Source: Cornus controversa
Lineage: Eukaryota; Streptophyta; Magnoliopsida; Cornales; Cornaceae
Direction of reading: 5' to 3'
DNA length: 64,000 nt
Assembly (NCBI GenBank): GCA_026545225.1
Contig: CM048845.1
Location: forward strand, 81,743,033 to 81,807,032
Shown: piece after piece, positions 50,365 through 61,784 of the stretch
How the letters are laid out: each line of letters begins with the position of its first letter
Numbering within the stretch: the first letter of the stretch is position 1
Program-made: the position numbers and the translations under genes
The notes under the pieces: generated by a model
What the model saw: only the letters and a program-made list of their open reading frames with translations
Database searches by the model: none
Told to the model about the DNA's origin: nothing

Positions 50365-51836
50365 TGATTCATGTGTGAGTGTGTCTCAATTAAAATTACC
50401 ACACTTCGCAATAGAACGAATTCCTTGCAGAATAGGGCTATCGAAAGGGGTGTCGAACCTCAAGGACTGTGGTCTGACTGAGTTGGATATACGGAATTAA
50501 TTTAATTAAATTTAAGAGAAAGGAATTCTTATTTTTATAACTAAATTAACTAATGAAGCAATTGAATAAAAGCGAGAAAAACTATTGAGTGTAGAGAATA
50601 TAAGATAAATCTAGAGTTATTGATTTCACCACTAACTTCACAATCAATGGTCAATTGAACTAACTATGGGGCATCATATCATGCATAAGTGGTGTCGATG
50701 GCTACAAGCTTACCTTCATCCGTCAAGAAGATAACATATGATTAAGGCTAAGTTATGGACTATCTTCGATTGGCATGGGCCATCTGCCTAACTACTCTAC
50801 TCTAGGGTGCAGTATGGTCTATCTTCTCTACGCATAATCCATCAAAACTTTTAATGATATATTCAATGAAAAATATTGTGTAATAATCACTCTCATGATC
50901 ACAGAAAACAAGAGGGACGAGTTCAATAATAACAATCAAGTATCTAAGACAAGATAAGAAATCATTAAAACTGAATTTATAAGACTTTTATTGCTCAATT
51001 CTATAAGAAGAATCCTCTAAATTACACAATCTATGAATGAATACAAAAGTCCCCAATAATTAGAACAATCAAACCAGTGATGTTTAGTTAGGGCTACATC
51101 AAAACCCTGGTGGTTGAACTAGCTGCTCATGGTAGAAGAAGAAGCTTCAACGGTTGAGAAAGAAGACATCATCTCCATGGAAGTATTGATACGCCTTGTT
51201 CTCCAATGATTATCCACTCCAAAAGCTCTTCAAATTTGCTGCCAAGCCTCTTCAATATAGCCCAATTCGTCACTTTTAATAGCCAAGAGAATACAAAGAG
51301 TTCTAATCCAACTATGAATTAATTAGGTTTTCCCGCAACACTAATCAGGTGGGTTTTTCCTGCTGACGTTCGGCCCAACTCTTAACCCACTAGAAGTCCG
51401 CTTCACAGAATTTTCGTGAAATATAAAAGTGTGCAGAATCGAATTTCGTTCAACCTTAGCAAAAATTAAGTCAATTTGATGCTTGAAAATAAGACTTCTA
51501 GTCCGTTTTCCAAGACAAGATTAAAACTGTATTAAGTGCAGAATTGGGATTTAGGCCCATAACCTTCTTAAGCAGCTGTAATTCTCTTGGACCTCTTTCT
51601 TGGGCTGTTTTGAGTTGAAATAAAGAGTTGAATGGATCCATTTGATGTAGGCTTCATCTAACCCTCTTGCATGTCATCTTTAAAAGCCCAAAATCATAGT
51701 TTTAACTGAAATAATTATTAAGGCCCTAAAAATACAGAAAACACTAAAACGAAATAAAATAACAAAATAATCTATTACTAAGAGAATAAAATATACAAGT
51801 TAAGAGGTTAAAATGTGCAACATTCAACGCCGATCA
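50365..51836 (-). mobile_element. Athila-type LTR in opposite orientation
   Basis: 1472 bp, the reverse complement of the family LTR (on +, TGATTCATGTGTGAG to AACGCCGATCA). The flanks differ (CTCAC left, CTTTC right), and the two sides belong to different elements: LTR of the chromovirus-like element on the left, Tat protease on the right. It therefore marks a rearrangement junction rather than a simple solo insertion. Confidence 0.85.
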
Positions 51837-54800
51837 CTTTCCAGCAGATGGGTATACAACCAGAACATGTTAGGCCTACCACCGAGCCATTAATTGGCTT
51901 CGACGGTAAGCAAATGACTTCGGTAGGGGTGGTGGAGCTCCCAATTCCTGCAGCCTCTAGAACACTGACTGAACCTCTCATCATTGTTGACTTCAACTTT
52001 TTATATAACATAATAATGGGAAGATGATGGATCCACAAGATTCATGGAGTCCCTTCCACGCTTCAGCATAGACATAGTCAATATCATAGGAGATCAAGCT
52101 GCTGCCAAAAAGTGTTATGCCTTTATGCTAAAAGGAAAGGCAGTGTGAGAAGGACTGACCAAATAACAATCACAGACCCTCTACCAAAGGGCATTCCTCA
52201 GGAACAGGAAAGAGAAAGGCCAACCAAGGAGCTGCTACAGGAGGTAGAGATCCTTCATGGCAAAGATTCCACAAATTTAAGGACCTTCTTATGCCAAACA
52301 GATAGAGCACAATTGATACAACTGCTAAGAAAGAATGTCAATGTTTTTTCCTAGGACCATATAGACATGCCTGGTATAGATCCCTCAGTGTCATGCCACG
52401 TGCTCAACGCCAATCCCAGCTTCCCTCCTGTCAAACAGAAATAAATACGATTTGCCCTAGAAAAGAATCAGATCATTGCTTCAGAGGTAGATCGACTCTT
52501 ACAAGCAAGGTTTATCAGGGAAGTTTAATTCCCAGATTGGCTCTCAAATGTGGTAATGGTCCGAAAAAAGAATGGCAAGTGGCGAGTTTGTATAGATTTT
52601 ACCAATCTAAATAAAGTCTGCCCCAAAGATAGTTTTCCTTTGTCAAAGATCGATCAGATGGTCGACACCATAACCGGGTACGAATGATTGACATTCCTTG
52701 ACATATACTCAGGGTACAACCATATCCCAATGAATCCGGCTAATCAGGAGAAGACTTCCTTTATTACCAAAAAAGAAACCTACTATTACAAGGTAATGTC
52801 GTTCAGACTTAAGAATGTAGGAGTAACTTACCAGCAACTAATTAACAAAGTCTTCAAAAACCTGATAGGCCGAACGGTTGAGGCATATATAGATGACATG
52901 GTGGTGAAGAATCCCAAGAAGGAAAACCACCTGGAGCACCTACAAGAAGTATTTAACACTTTGAGAAGCCATAACATGAGATTGAACCCGTCAAAGTGTA
53001 CCTTCAACGTTTCCTTAGGACAGTTCCTAGGGCACATCGTGAATCAAACAGGGATAGAGGCGAGCCCAGTTCAGGTGAAGGCCCTTCACCAGAACGAGGA
53101 GCCAAAGACTCATAGAGACGTTCAGATCCTAACAAGACAAATTGTCGCTCTGAGTAGATTCATCTCTCGGTTGTCAGATAAATGTAAGACATTCTTTAAT
53201 GCCATCAGATCAAAAGAAAATGAGGTATGGGGGGCTGAACAAAATGAAGCCTTGGCAAAGCTGAAGCGAAATTTAATTCAACTGCCAACACTCTCAACAC
53301 TAGAGGTTGGAGAGTCTTTATACTTGTACCTCGCAGTATCTTGAACGGCCACCAATTCTGTCTTGATAAAAGAACTTGACAAAAAGCAGTGCCCGATATT
53401 CTACTCAAGCAAGACCATGACTGAGGTAGAACAGAGATACTCAAAAATGGAAAAGTTCGTGATGGCCCTAGTCTAGGTGAAAAGGAGCTCAGGCATTACT
53501 TCGAGGCTCACCCGATTAGTGTCCCAACTAAATTCCTGATCAAAGCGATCATTCATAAGCATGATCAGTCAGGAAGAGTAGCCAAATGGGCGATAAAGTT
53601 GGGTGTCTACAAAATAACATACGAACCTTGAACCGCCATAAAGGGACAGGCAGTCACAGATTTTTTGCTGGAATGCGAGCCTGAAAGTGACGAAGTAATA
53701 GAGCTTCCGTCTCATCCAGAATGGAGGCTCTTCGTCGATGGGTCATCAACTCGATCAGGATCAGGTATAGAAGTATAAATCCAGACCCCTGACGAAACAG
53801 CTTTACAATAAGCAATCCATCTAGAATTTCCTGCATCGAACAATGAAGCTAAGTACGAAGCCCTCCTAGCAGGATTGAGACTGGCACAAACACTTCAGGT
53901 AAAGAACTTATAAGTTTTTAGTGATTCTCAGCTAATCATGAAGTAGGTTAGTGGAGACTACCTGCCAAAATATGATCGAATGAAATCCTACAAAATTTTG
54001 GTGGAAAAGCTACTTAAGGGGTTCTATTAAGTCAAAATCTCCCAGATCTCAAGAGACCTGAGCTTGAACGCCGATAGGCTATCATGTTTAGCCTCGACGG
54101 CTCAGCCAGATCTAATTAGAATAACTCTGATCGATTCCATGCAAGAACCTAGCACTCATACCCAACAAAAGGTGTTGGTCATGCAAAACCAACCTAGTTG
54201 GATGGATCCTATTAAAGCTTACGTCATTGACGGGGTATTACCATACTCAAAAGATAAGGCGACAAGAGTTAGAATGAATTCTGCCAGATATTTATGATTC
54301 ATGAACACCTCTACAGAAGATCATTCCCAGGATAGTACTTAAGATGTGTGGCCCCTGTAAAAATGAGAAAGGTGCTCTCCAGAATCCATGAAGGTGTGTG
54401 TGGAAATCACTCGGGTGGATGATCGTTAGCCTATAAAGCTCTTACCCAATGGTATTTCTGGCTGTACATGGCTAGAGAAGCCGAATAGTATACCAGAAAA
54501 TATGATAAATGCCAAAGACCACCAGTATACCGCACCAACCCCCGGAGGACCTAACAACTATGGCCAGTCCCTAACCCTTCACAAAATGGGGGATGAATCA
54601 AGTAGGGCCTCTCCCAAAGGCTGTTAACTATGAAAAATATATACTCCTAGCCACCGACTACTTCACGAAGTGGGTGGAGGCATAGGCGTATGTAACAATC
54701 ACTCATGTTCAGGTCAAGAAATTCATCTGGAACAACATCAGTTGCCAGTTTGGGTTGCAAGAATCCATTATCATGGATAATGCCACGAACTTTGATAACT

Positions 54801-55746
54801 AGCCGATAGATAAGTTCTTCAAGAAATATGGAATCAACTAGAAGTTCTCTGCTAGATCATACCTATAGGGCAATGGCTAAGCATAAATAACTAACCGAGC
54901 CATCTTTGAATATATCTGAAAGAAGTTAGAAGACCGTAAGGGCAAATGGCTGAAAGAACTACCTAAAGTCCTCTAGGCCTACCGAACGACTCCGAGGCGT
55001 CCGACCGACGAGAGTCCATTTTGTCTGGTGTATGGATCTGAGGCGATAATACCAACTGAGTTATCTGCCCCAACTACCTAAACAAAGGTACTGGAGAGGG
55101 GGCAGAATGACCAGCTGTTGGAACAAAATCTGGACCTCCTAGAAAAGAAGAGGGATGCAACCCAAATAAGACTCGTTCCTACTAAAAAATGGTTAAGAAC
55201 AGTTATGAAAAAAAAAGTGAGACATCAAGCGTTCAGCCTTGGGGACTGGGAGCTATGTAGAGTCACCAACAACACAAAGGAATGAAATGCCAAATAATTC
55301 ACAGCAATGTGGGAAGGCCCATATGAAATCACTGAAGTGATTGGAAATGGCACATACAAGCTATACAGAGTTAGCGATACAGAAGTAATTTGCGAACCTT
55401 GGAATGCAACTCATTTAAAAAGGTATTATGTGTAAATTTCAGCATGTTTAGATTACATTTTCCTTTTTGACAGACTATCTTCTGATTCTCAAAAAAATTT
55501 GAAAAAAATTAATAAATAGTACATCTTTTAATGAAATTACATCACTGTCAAAGAGAAAAAGGACACGGTCCCACATTGAATAAAAAAATCTGTACTTTAT
55601 ACTAAATAAAGTGTAGTGTGGAAGCCCTATTGTCGTGGCAAGGCATGGTCGCTGTGTAAGATTAAAATACACAGCAGCAATGCCTTGCCCTCTTCACTAA
55701 GAATTTGGCAGGATTTCTAGAGAACTAGGAAAGTCATGACTATTAG

Positions 55747-56172
55747 CTAAGAATTTGGCATAATTTGGGAAGGACGAAGATAAACAGCATGGAGCAAATC
55801 CTTTATGAACTCTAGGATCGGAAACCAAAGGCCGCAAGCGAAGGCACCCTCATAAAAACATGTCTCTCCATCAACGATAGAGTACGCCATTTTCGCACTG
55901 GTGGGCGCTCTAGCGAGAACTCCAGCCGGGAAAGAATAGTGGGCAGCAAGCTCTGCCACCTCCGAGGAAATTATTGAAGATGCTAGGCCTTGACACTCTG
56001 AATAGTCCTCCATAAAAGAATAGATAAAGTTGATGCATTCATGAAGAGGATAGTAGGGAGCAAAAGACCTTAGATCTGGTTTGTGAAAGTTATATTGAAG
56101 AAAGTAGTAACAACAAGAGCGAGAGAGAAAATGTGATGGAATATGGTAATTGTATAAGATGGCATGGAACAA
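55747..56172 (-). mobile_element. Antisense reading frame of the Tat element (gypsy-type 'transposase_28'-like)
   Basis: A 141-residue frame on the strand opposite to gag-pol, between integrase and the 3' LTR. The C-terminal part (YSIVDGETCFYEGAFACGL, then WFPILEFIKDLLH) resembles the 'putative gypsy type transposon' family PF04195, whose members carry a conserved F-x-x-G-[LF]-x-[FL]-P-x-x-x-F motif. Some Tat elements are known to carry such extra antisense ORFs at this position. A TATA-like word (TATTTAAA on the minus strand, about 56190-56197) lies just upstream of the ATG. Function is unknown. It is treated as part of a fossil element. Family assignment is from memory of motif shape. Confidence 0.5.
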
Positions 56173-56324
56173 TAAAGATGATCGATTTTTAAATAGGCAT
56201 GGCTGCCTTACAACAGTTATGTCTAAACGGCTACTTGGTAACGGTCATAATTCAAACAACTAGTTGGCAACGTTTACTATCCAACGTCCACATTCCAACG
56301 GGCAGAAAATTCACAAAATAGGTA

Positions 56325-56560
56325 ACAGATAGGACTGACCAAGGTCAGCCACCTAGGGTCGGCCACAAAGAAATCAGCCAAGGTCAGATATTATGGTTGG
56401 CAACCAAGAAAAGGCCAAGGCCAGGCATCAGAACAGCCAAGGCCAGGCATCATGGCCAGCCACCAAGAACTGGCCAAGGCCGGGCATCATGGCTGGCCAA
56501 GGCCGAGCATCCAAACTAGCTAATGTCGAGTACCCAGAACCAGCCGACCAGGGATTGTAT
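56325..56560 (+). repeat. GGCCAAGG-type minisatellite upstream of the Tat 3' LTR
   Basis: About six imperfect units of ~25-40 bp based on GGCCAAGGCC(A/G)GGCATCA with 'gccaaccaagaa'-like spacers. Similar words occur in inverted orientation at 16840-17030 in the other Tat fragment. Such repeats before the purine tract are common in Tat-lineage elements. Confidence 0.8.
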
Positions 56561-57084
56561 CCCAGAGTCTAACTTGGAGACCAGAAGGGTTTTGGTTAGG
56601 CGCGGATCAAAGATTCATTTTTTCTTACACAGAAATATGGCTCACGATCTAACAAGCTGATCAAAGTGTTCCTAAGGTTCGACAACCAACCTTCATGAAC
56701 AGGGGGCATCTGATGTGGTATGTGATTCTAATTGTATGTCATGTGACGTGGGCAGTCGTAAGTCGCGTGACGTGAATAAGAAGTGAACATTAACTCTTCT
56801 ATCTCCAGATAGACTGGGGGAACTGAAAGGTTAATCTCCTACTAGGATACATTCTCATTTGATTGCTATAAATTCAACGATGATTCATATTTCAGGTATG
56901 CAATTAATACCCTCTGAGTGTCTTTATAGCTTCTTAAGCGCTTCCGATAGCGTCGGAGCGTAATTGGCTGACACCATGCCGGTGTTTTTTCGATTACCAT
57001 TTTCTTGTCTTTTTCAAGTTGGAGTTGACTCGGATCGTGTGTCAGTTTGTGCATCATTAGCTTCTAATCTATTGTTATAAATAG

Positions 57085-57270
57085 GTGTGCACAAGTATGA
57101 GTGTGTATGTTGTCAACAAAAAAGTTAACATGAAATTCTTAGAGAACCAAAATTGCAAAGAACTAGAATCGAATCGAACCAAACTCAATGATTCCGATTC
57201 CGATTCCGATTCCAAAATTAAATAACAGTTGAAAATGGTTCCAATTTTATTAAGAACAGTAAGTAACCAA
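57085..57270. other. Spacer with (GATTCC)n and hAT-like end word
   Basis: Between the Tat LTR and the HPR3 promoter. It starts with AGGTGTGCACAAG, like the ends of many hAT-type MITEs, and contains four GATTCC units at 57190-57213. The other end was not identified. Confidence 0.3.
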
Positions 57271-57466
57271 CCAGTGTGCGCTCTCATAATGGATTTATTA
57301 TATTATATAAATGATGAATTGAGATTGATAGGCAGTAATACATAAAGCAAACGCAGGACACGGGTGATCCTGATTCCGGCGAGACATTGGTCAAAAAGGC
57401 AAACCAAAGATCGTCACAAACAATGAACCAACAAACCAAACAATGGAACCATATGACCGAAAACCA

Positions 57467-57492
57467 TGACTCATGCGAGTCATAGTGACTCA
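57467..57492 (+). promoter_or_regulatory. Paired TGACTCA (GCN4-like, bZIP) sites upstream of HPR3
   Basis: Two TGACTCA boxes at 57467-57473 and 57486-57492, each followed by a CGAGTC half-site, form a 19-bp direct repeat ~140 bases before the HPR3 start codon. TGACTCA is the classical GCN4/bZIP recognition word. Binding here is inference. Confidence 0.4.
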
Positions 57493-57631
57493 TACGAGTC
57501 TGACAAATTGACAATAGATGCTACTCTTCATGATACTCGATGGAATAATTCAGCACTCTCACCTAATCATATGCATGCAACGAGGTTTTTCCAGAAAGAC
57601 GACCAAAAGTTTTTTTTGTAAAATCTCATCC

Positions 57632-60414
57632 ATGAATTATTCTTCCCAAGACCGCCAACAATCCCAAGAAACCCACAAATCAGACAACCTCCCTCTGGTT
57701 CTCATCCATCGTCTTCCCCACTTCAAGATCCTTTTCAGGGCACTAGAGACCCAGTTCCACCTAGTCGACCCGCACGAGTTCGACCCGTCATCGCCCTTAC
57801 CCGCCCAACCCCGGCTCTTGTTCTGCGTGGGTCCCACGCCCGTGAACTCCGACACACTCGATCGGTACCCGTCGGTGGAGTGCGTGGTGGGCTCCACCGC
57901 CGGCCTCGACCACGTTGACCTCGCCGAGTGTCGCCGCCGCGGCGTCAGAGTCACCAACGCCGGAGACGCCTTCTCCGAGGGCGTCGCCGACTGCGCAGTC
58001 TCACTCCTCGTCGACGTTCTCCGTCGGATATCCGCTGCCGACCGGTACGTTCGAGCCGGGTTGTGGCATCTCAAAGGAGAGTATCCTCTTGGTTCTAAGG
58101 TCAATTTTGCCTATTTCTTTTATTACACTTCTAAATTGAACTTGATGAATTTTCTGATTACAATACAGTCCCTGCTTGTTTCATTTGTTTGAAACTTGGT
58201 GTACATTCACAAATATATATATATATATATATTGCTATTTCAATTCCAAAGTGCCGATTAATGATTCCAAAAGTAACAATAGTGTAGAATAGTCATACAA
58301 TTCCATCATTCTAGGATAACATAATAGAAATAATTTTCTCAACTGACTTCTAAATGCATATCCTATATGAATAGACATTTAGAATGACACTATTTACCCT
58401 GGAAACATCCAAAACATGACTGTCTTTAGGCCAGTTTGACATAATGTATCATGACAAATCATAATCAAACCAATACAGTGTGCCTGCTTGATGGTGTTAT
58501 ATTTTTATCCACTCCCTTTTTTTAGAAAATTGAACTTGAAATGGACTTTCAGGGGAGCAAAGTGACCTGGAAGTTAAAATGAATTCACCCACATTTACCG
58601 AATTTCTGATCTTTACCATTAAAACAGAGTTTTTGTTCTGTGATCGGATACAAAATTGGGATTGGATAGTGGTTTTCTCTACAGAGATGAATTATAGGCA
58701 CATGATCATACCATGCATGAAAGTTCCACCCCACTAATTTTTGTATTTTAATTGTAAGGTGCTCTTTGTCATCATGATTTCTCCAAAACACACAGAAAAA
58801 GATAAAACAAAGCAGTGTAAATTAGGTGTTCTGAAATCAGATAATGGAAATGCTATGTAGTGAAATTAATATCTTGGTTTAGCCACCTATACAATATGCG
58901 TACATTAGGGGTATCATATTACGATTTAAGTTCAGTTAGGATTGGGAGATCAGTAGAAAATTTCTTGACAGAGTACATTTGCAATATTAAATTTGTGACA
59001 TTCACGTGGTTTTACTTCCTCCAATTGACACGCTAAAATGTCTGTTAACAACCATCTACTCTAAAAGCTTAAGCTATTAGGGAGGGTGTAACTTTAATAT
59101 TTAAATCCTTCAACATACCCCCTCACGTGTGGCCTTCTTTTGGTCCAACACGTGTTTCAATTTTAGTTATCAAGGTGACGGTGAGGTTTGAACACAAAAC
59201 CTTGTCTGCACTGATACCATGTTAACAACCATATACTCTAAAAGCTTAGAGAGTTTTTAACTTTAATATTTTAAATCCTTCAACAATGGCCATCATTTTT
59301 TAAATCTTTGTGGTTGTAGTGTCAGTCGTGTTCCTAGCAGTCGTCAATTTTGTTATTGTTGTTGTTGATATCAATATTATTGTTATTTTTGAACGTTTAT
59401 TGTTTCTGGCCGTCTTAAGTATGGTATCTAGAAAAGTATTTTACAATCAAGAAACAAGTCTATGGATGGTAACGATGGTTTCAAGGTATAAATTATAAAG
59501 GGGGTTGGTGTATGTAGCATTTAGTCCTTTCCCAAGTATTACATGCAGAAACCCAGGGACTAGTTATGTTATGCTGTGACAATAAATAGTTGCACGTAAC
59601 TTTTCCGCGTGCCTTTGCCATCAGCATTTTACATTACTTCTACATACTCATATGGTACATGCTGCAATCTTGTGAGTATCGAGTTTAGAAAACTCATTCT
59701 TCATCCTCCTCCATAGTATCAACATACCGAAAATAATTTTTTATTTCTATATCTGATGTGATGTGTTGCTACCCCAGAGTGCCCCGCAGGGAACAATGTT
59801 TGGAATTGTAATATAGAGTGAGTTTCACTAATTTAGTTCTTGTGCTTGATGAATTATACCACTGCAATACTGTGACATGGATTTTATTGCAGGTAGGGAG
59901 TAAAAGAATTGGGATAGTGGGGCTGGGAAGTATTGGCTCCATGATTGCTAAAAGGATGGAGGCATTTGGCTGCAGCATTGCATACAACTCAAGGAAGAAG
60001 AAACCGCATGTTCCATTTCCTTATTATGCAAAGGTCCATGAGCTTGCAGTGAACAGTGATGTTCTCGTTATTTGTTGTGCATTGACAGAAGAAACCCGCC
60101 ACATAATTAACAAGGATGTCATGACGGCACTGGGAAAGGAAGGTGTCATTATTAATGTTGGGCGTGGGGCTCTTGTTGATGAGAAGGAATTGGTGCAGTT
60201 TTTGGTGCGAGGTGACATTGGAGGTGCAGGTCTTGATGTGTTTGAGAATGAACCTAACGTGCCAAAAGAGCTATATGCATTGGATAATGTTGTTTTGTCT
60301 CCACATAAAGCTGGTGCAACCCACGAATCCTTTGCAGCACTGCAAGAGGTAATCATAGCCAACTTAGAGGCTTTCTTTTCAGATAAGCCTCTGCTATCGC
60401 AGGTGGAGCCTTGA
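57632..60414 (+). CDS. HPR3: Glyoxylate/hydroxypyruvate reductase, HPR3-like
   Basis: NAD(P)H-dependent D-2-hydroxyacid dehydrogenase that reduces hydroxypyruvate and glyoxylate; family members support photorespiration outside the peroxisomal HPR1 route. Exons 57632-58099 and 59893-60414, both phase 0, give 329 residues, a normal length. The 1793-bp intron has GT-AG ends. The N-terminal catalytic half holds VGSTAGLDHVDL and GVADCAVSLLVDVLRR. The Rossmann loop GLGSIG is at residues 166-171. The catalytic set is Arg247 (NVGRGALVDE), Glu276 (FENEP) and His294 (SPHKAGAT). No targeting peptide is evident. The ATG at 57632 was chosen because family homology starts soon after; in-frame ATGs upstream would add unconserved residues. 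Exon 1 is strikingly GC-rich against an AT-rich exon 2. The gene looks intact. HPR2 or another HPR3 paralogue is the main alternative. Confidence 0.94.
58213..58232. repeat. (AT)n microsatellite in the HPR3 intron
   Basis: About ten AT units, ~110 bp after the splice donor of the HPR3 intron. Confidence 0.9.
59043..59285 (-). mobile_element. 243-bp miniature LTR element in the HPR3 intron
   Basis: Two direct repeats, 59043-59115 (73 bp) and 59220-59285 (66 bp), both TGTTAACAACCAT...TTCAACA, flank a 104-bp centre. On the minus strand the centre begins directly after the LTR with TGGTATCAGTGC, one base off the standard tRNA-Met primer site. The flanking 5-mers ATGTC and ATGGC match at 4 of 5 positions. 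This is a complete but tiny TRIM-type layout, among the smallest LTR element designs. It lies ~600 bp before the intron's acceptor and leaves the splice sites untouched. Confidence 0.8.
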
Positions 60415-60498
60415 ATGAAGGGAATCCATTTTTTTAACAGAATGGCTTAATACGAAGATTTGACTGTCATATTGGCATCGAGTTGTTTATATTCCATT

Positions 60499-60504
60499 AA
60501 TAAA
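60499..60504 (+). terminator. Polyadenylation signal of HPR3
   Basis: AATAAA lies 85 bases after the HPR3 stop codon, a usual distance for a plant near-upstream poly(A) element. Confidence 0.5.
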
Positions 60505-61353
60505 TGCTTCACTTGTAGATGTCAAGATCATGTGTAATGTCAACATATTTTTCGAATATTTGTTGAACCGAAGAAGTTTAATCCTTTGTGCAGTTCTTGC
60601 AAATGGCATTGATTTGGCTCCTTTTGATTGTATAAAATTTAGGATACATTGAGATGGATGCAAGATGATAAGAATGGATGATATCTACATGCATTTATAT
60701 GTGCCTGTGTGCATGAAGGTAGTTGTGTTTGTTTGTTTTCGTGACTTCAGAAATACTAGATAAATAGAGCTTGGCATAATTGCTGTTAGCACAAATTTCA
60801 GAACAGTGCCTTGGAGTTAAATCTTTGTACTACAGTTTATAAGCCATTTGCAATATTCTTGCCAGTGTATTAGAATTGTCAGTTTTCATCTTTTTCTTGT
60901 TACATTTTCGGATTGCGCATTACCAGTATTCAGCTATTGGGGTGAAGTAACTTGCGCATAACAATGAATGACATCTTTGTTATTTTATCCGTTGTTGGCT
61001 TGTTATAGCTTGATGTTGAATTAATTCAAGTTTGGTTGGTTTTTGTTTGTAGTAAAATTTTCAAGGGTAATTTACACTTTGACCTCCTCACCTTTGCTTT
61101 TATTTCACTTTGACCCTCTCACCTTTGCAAAATTACACTATCCCTCCTGTCAGACCTTGTCGGCTGTCGGAAAATTTATTTTGGATAAAACGACTAAACT
61201 ACTCTTATTATATATTCTAATATATTTGACTTGTTAACCACACACCTACCAAACACTCTCTTAATCAAATCTTCAATACACTGAACCATAAAATATCTAA
61301 TGTTTTGTTTTCTTTCGAAGTCATACAACACACCTTTCTAAGTCTGTGGCGAT

Positions 61354-61645
61354 TCAATCTCACACAAACCTAGAACCCAAATCATCTCTATTCCATTGCC
61401 ATATCTGTTGCGATTAAAGTCAATCTCACACAAATCCTAAAACCCAAATCATCTCTATTCCATTGCCATAATTTTTCTAAGTCATACAACACACCTCTAT
61501 TTTTATACAACACACCTCTCACACAAACCCTAGAACCCAAATCATCTCTATTCCATTGCCATATCTGTGGCGATTCAAGTCAATCTCACACAAATCTTAG
61601 AATTCAAATCATCTCTATTCCATTGCCATAATTTTTCTAAGTCAT
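61354..61645 (+). repeat. Subterminal tandem repeats of the MULE
   Basis: Four copies of a ~55-bp core ('caatctcacacaaa', then 'cccaaatcatctc', then 'tattccattgccata') at about 61354, 61428, 61519 and 61586. They alternate between two tail types (ATATCTG and ATAATTTTT), so the array is a doubled dimer of ~158 bp. Subterminal repeats are usual in Mutator elements. Confidence 0.85.
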
Positions 61646-61784
61646 ACAACGCACCTCTGTTTTTGTGTGCGAAAGCCAGAGATTGAAGAGATTTGAAGTT
61701 GTTGGGCACAACGAGCAATTAGGAGTGATTAAGAGGTAAGCTTTCGATTATTATCTTAAATTACTAGTTTATCTAGTTAGGGTT

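Larger units (their letters stand above)
51840..57056 (+). mobile_element. Tat-lineage Ty3/gypsy retrotransposon, 5' part missing, broken
   Basis: Parts in order: protease tail (about 51840-52030, PLIGFDGKQ, YNIIMGR), reverse transcriptase (about 52400-53100, FLDIYSGYNHIPMN and the catalytic YIDDMVV), RNase H, then a second archaeal-type RNase H stretch (WRLFVDGSS near 53725, NEAKYEALLAGLRLA near 53842), then integrase (about 54340-55000, LLATDYFTKWVEA). The additional RNase H is the hallmark of the Tat lineage. Downstream are an antisense frame, GC-rich repeats, a purine tract (GGGGGCATC) and the 3' LTR 56711-57056 (346 bp). gag and the 5' LTR are absent. Many breaks; fossil. Confidence 0.8.

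Noticed and set aside
57637-58104. A 155-residue antisense frame over HPR3 exon 1
   Set aside because: It mirrors a GC-rich coding exon, which often leaves the opposite strand open. No family similarity.
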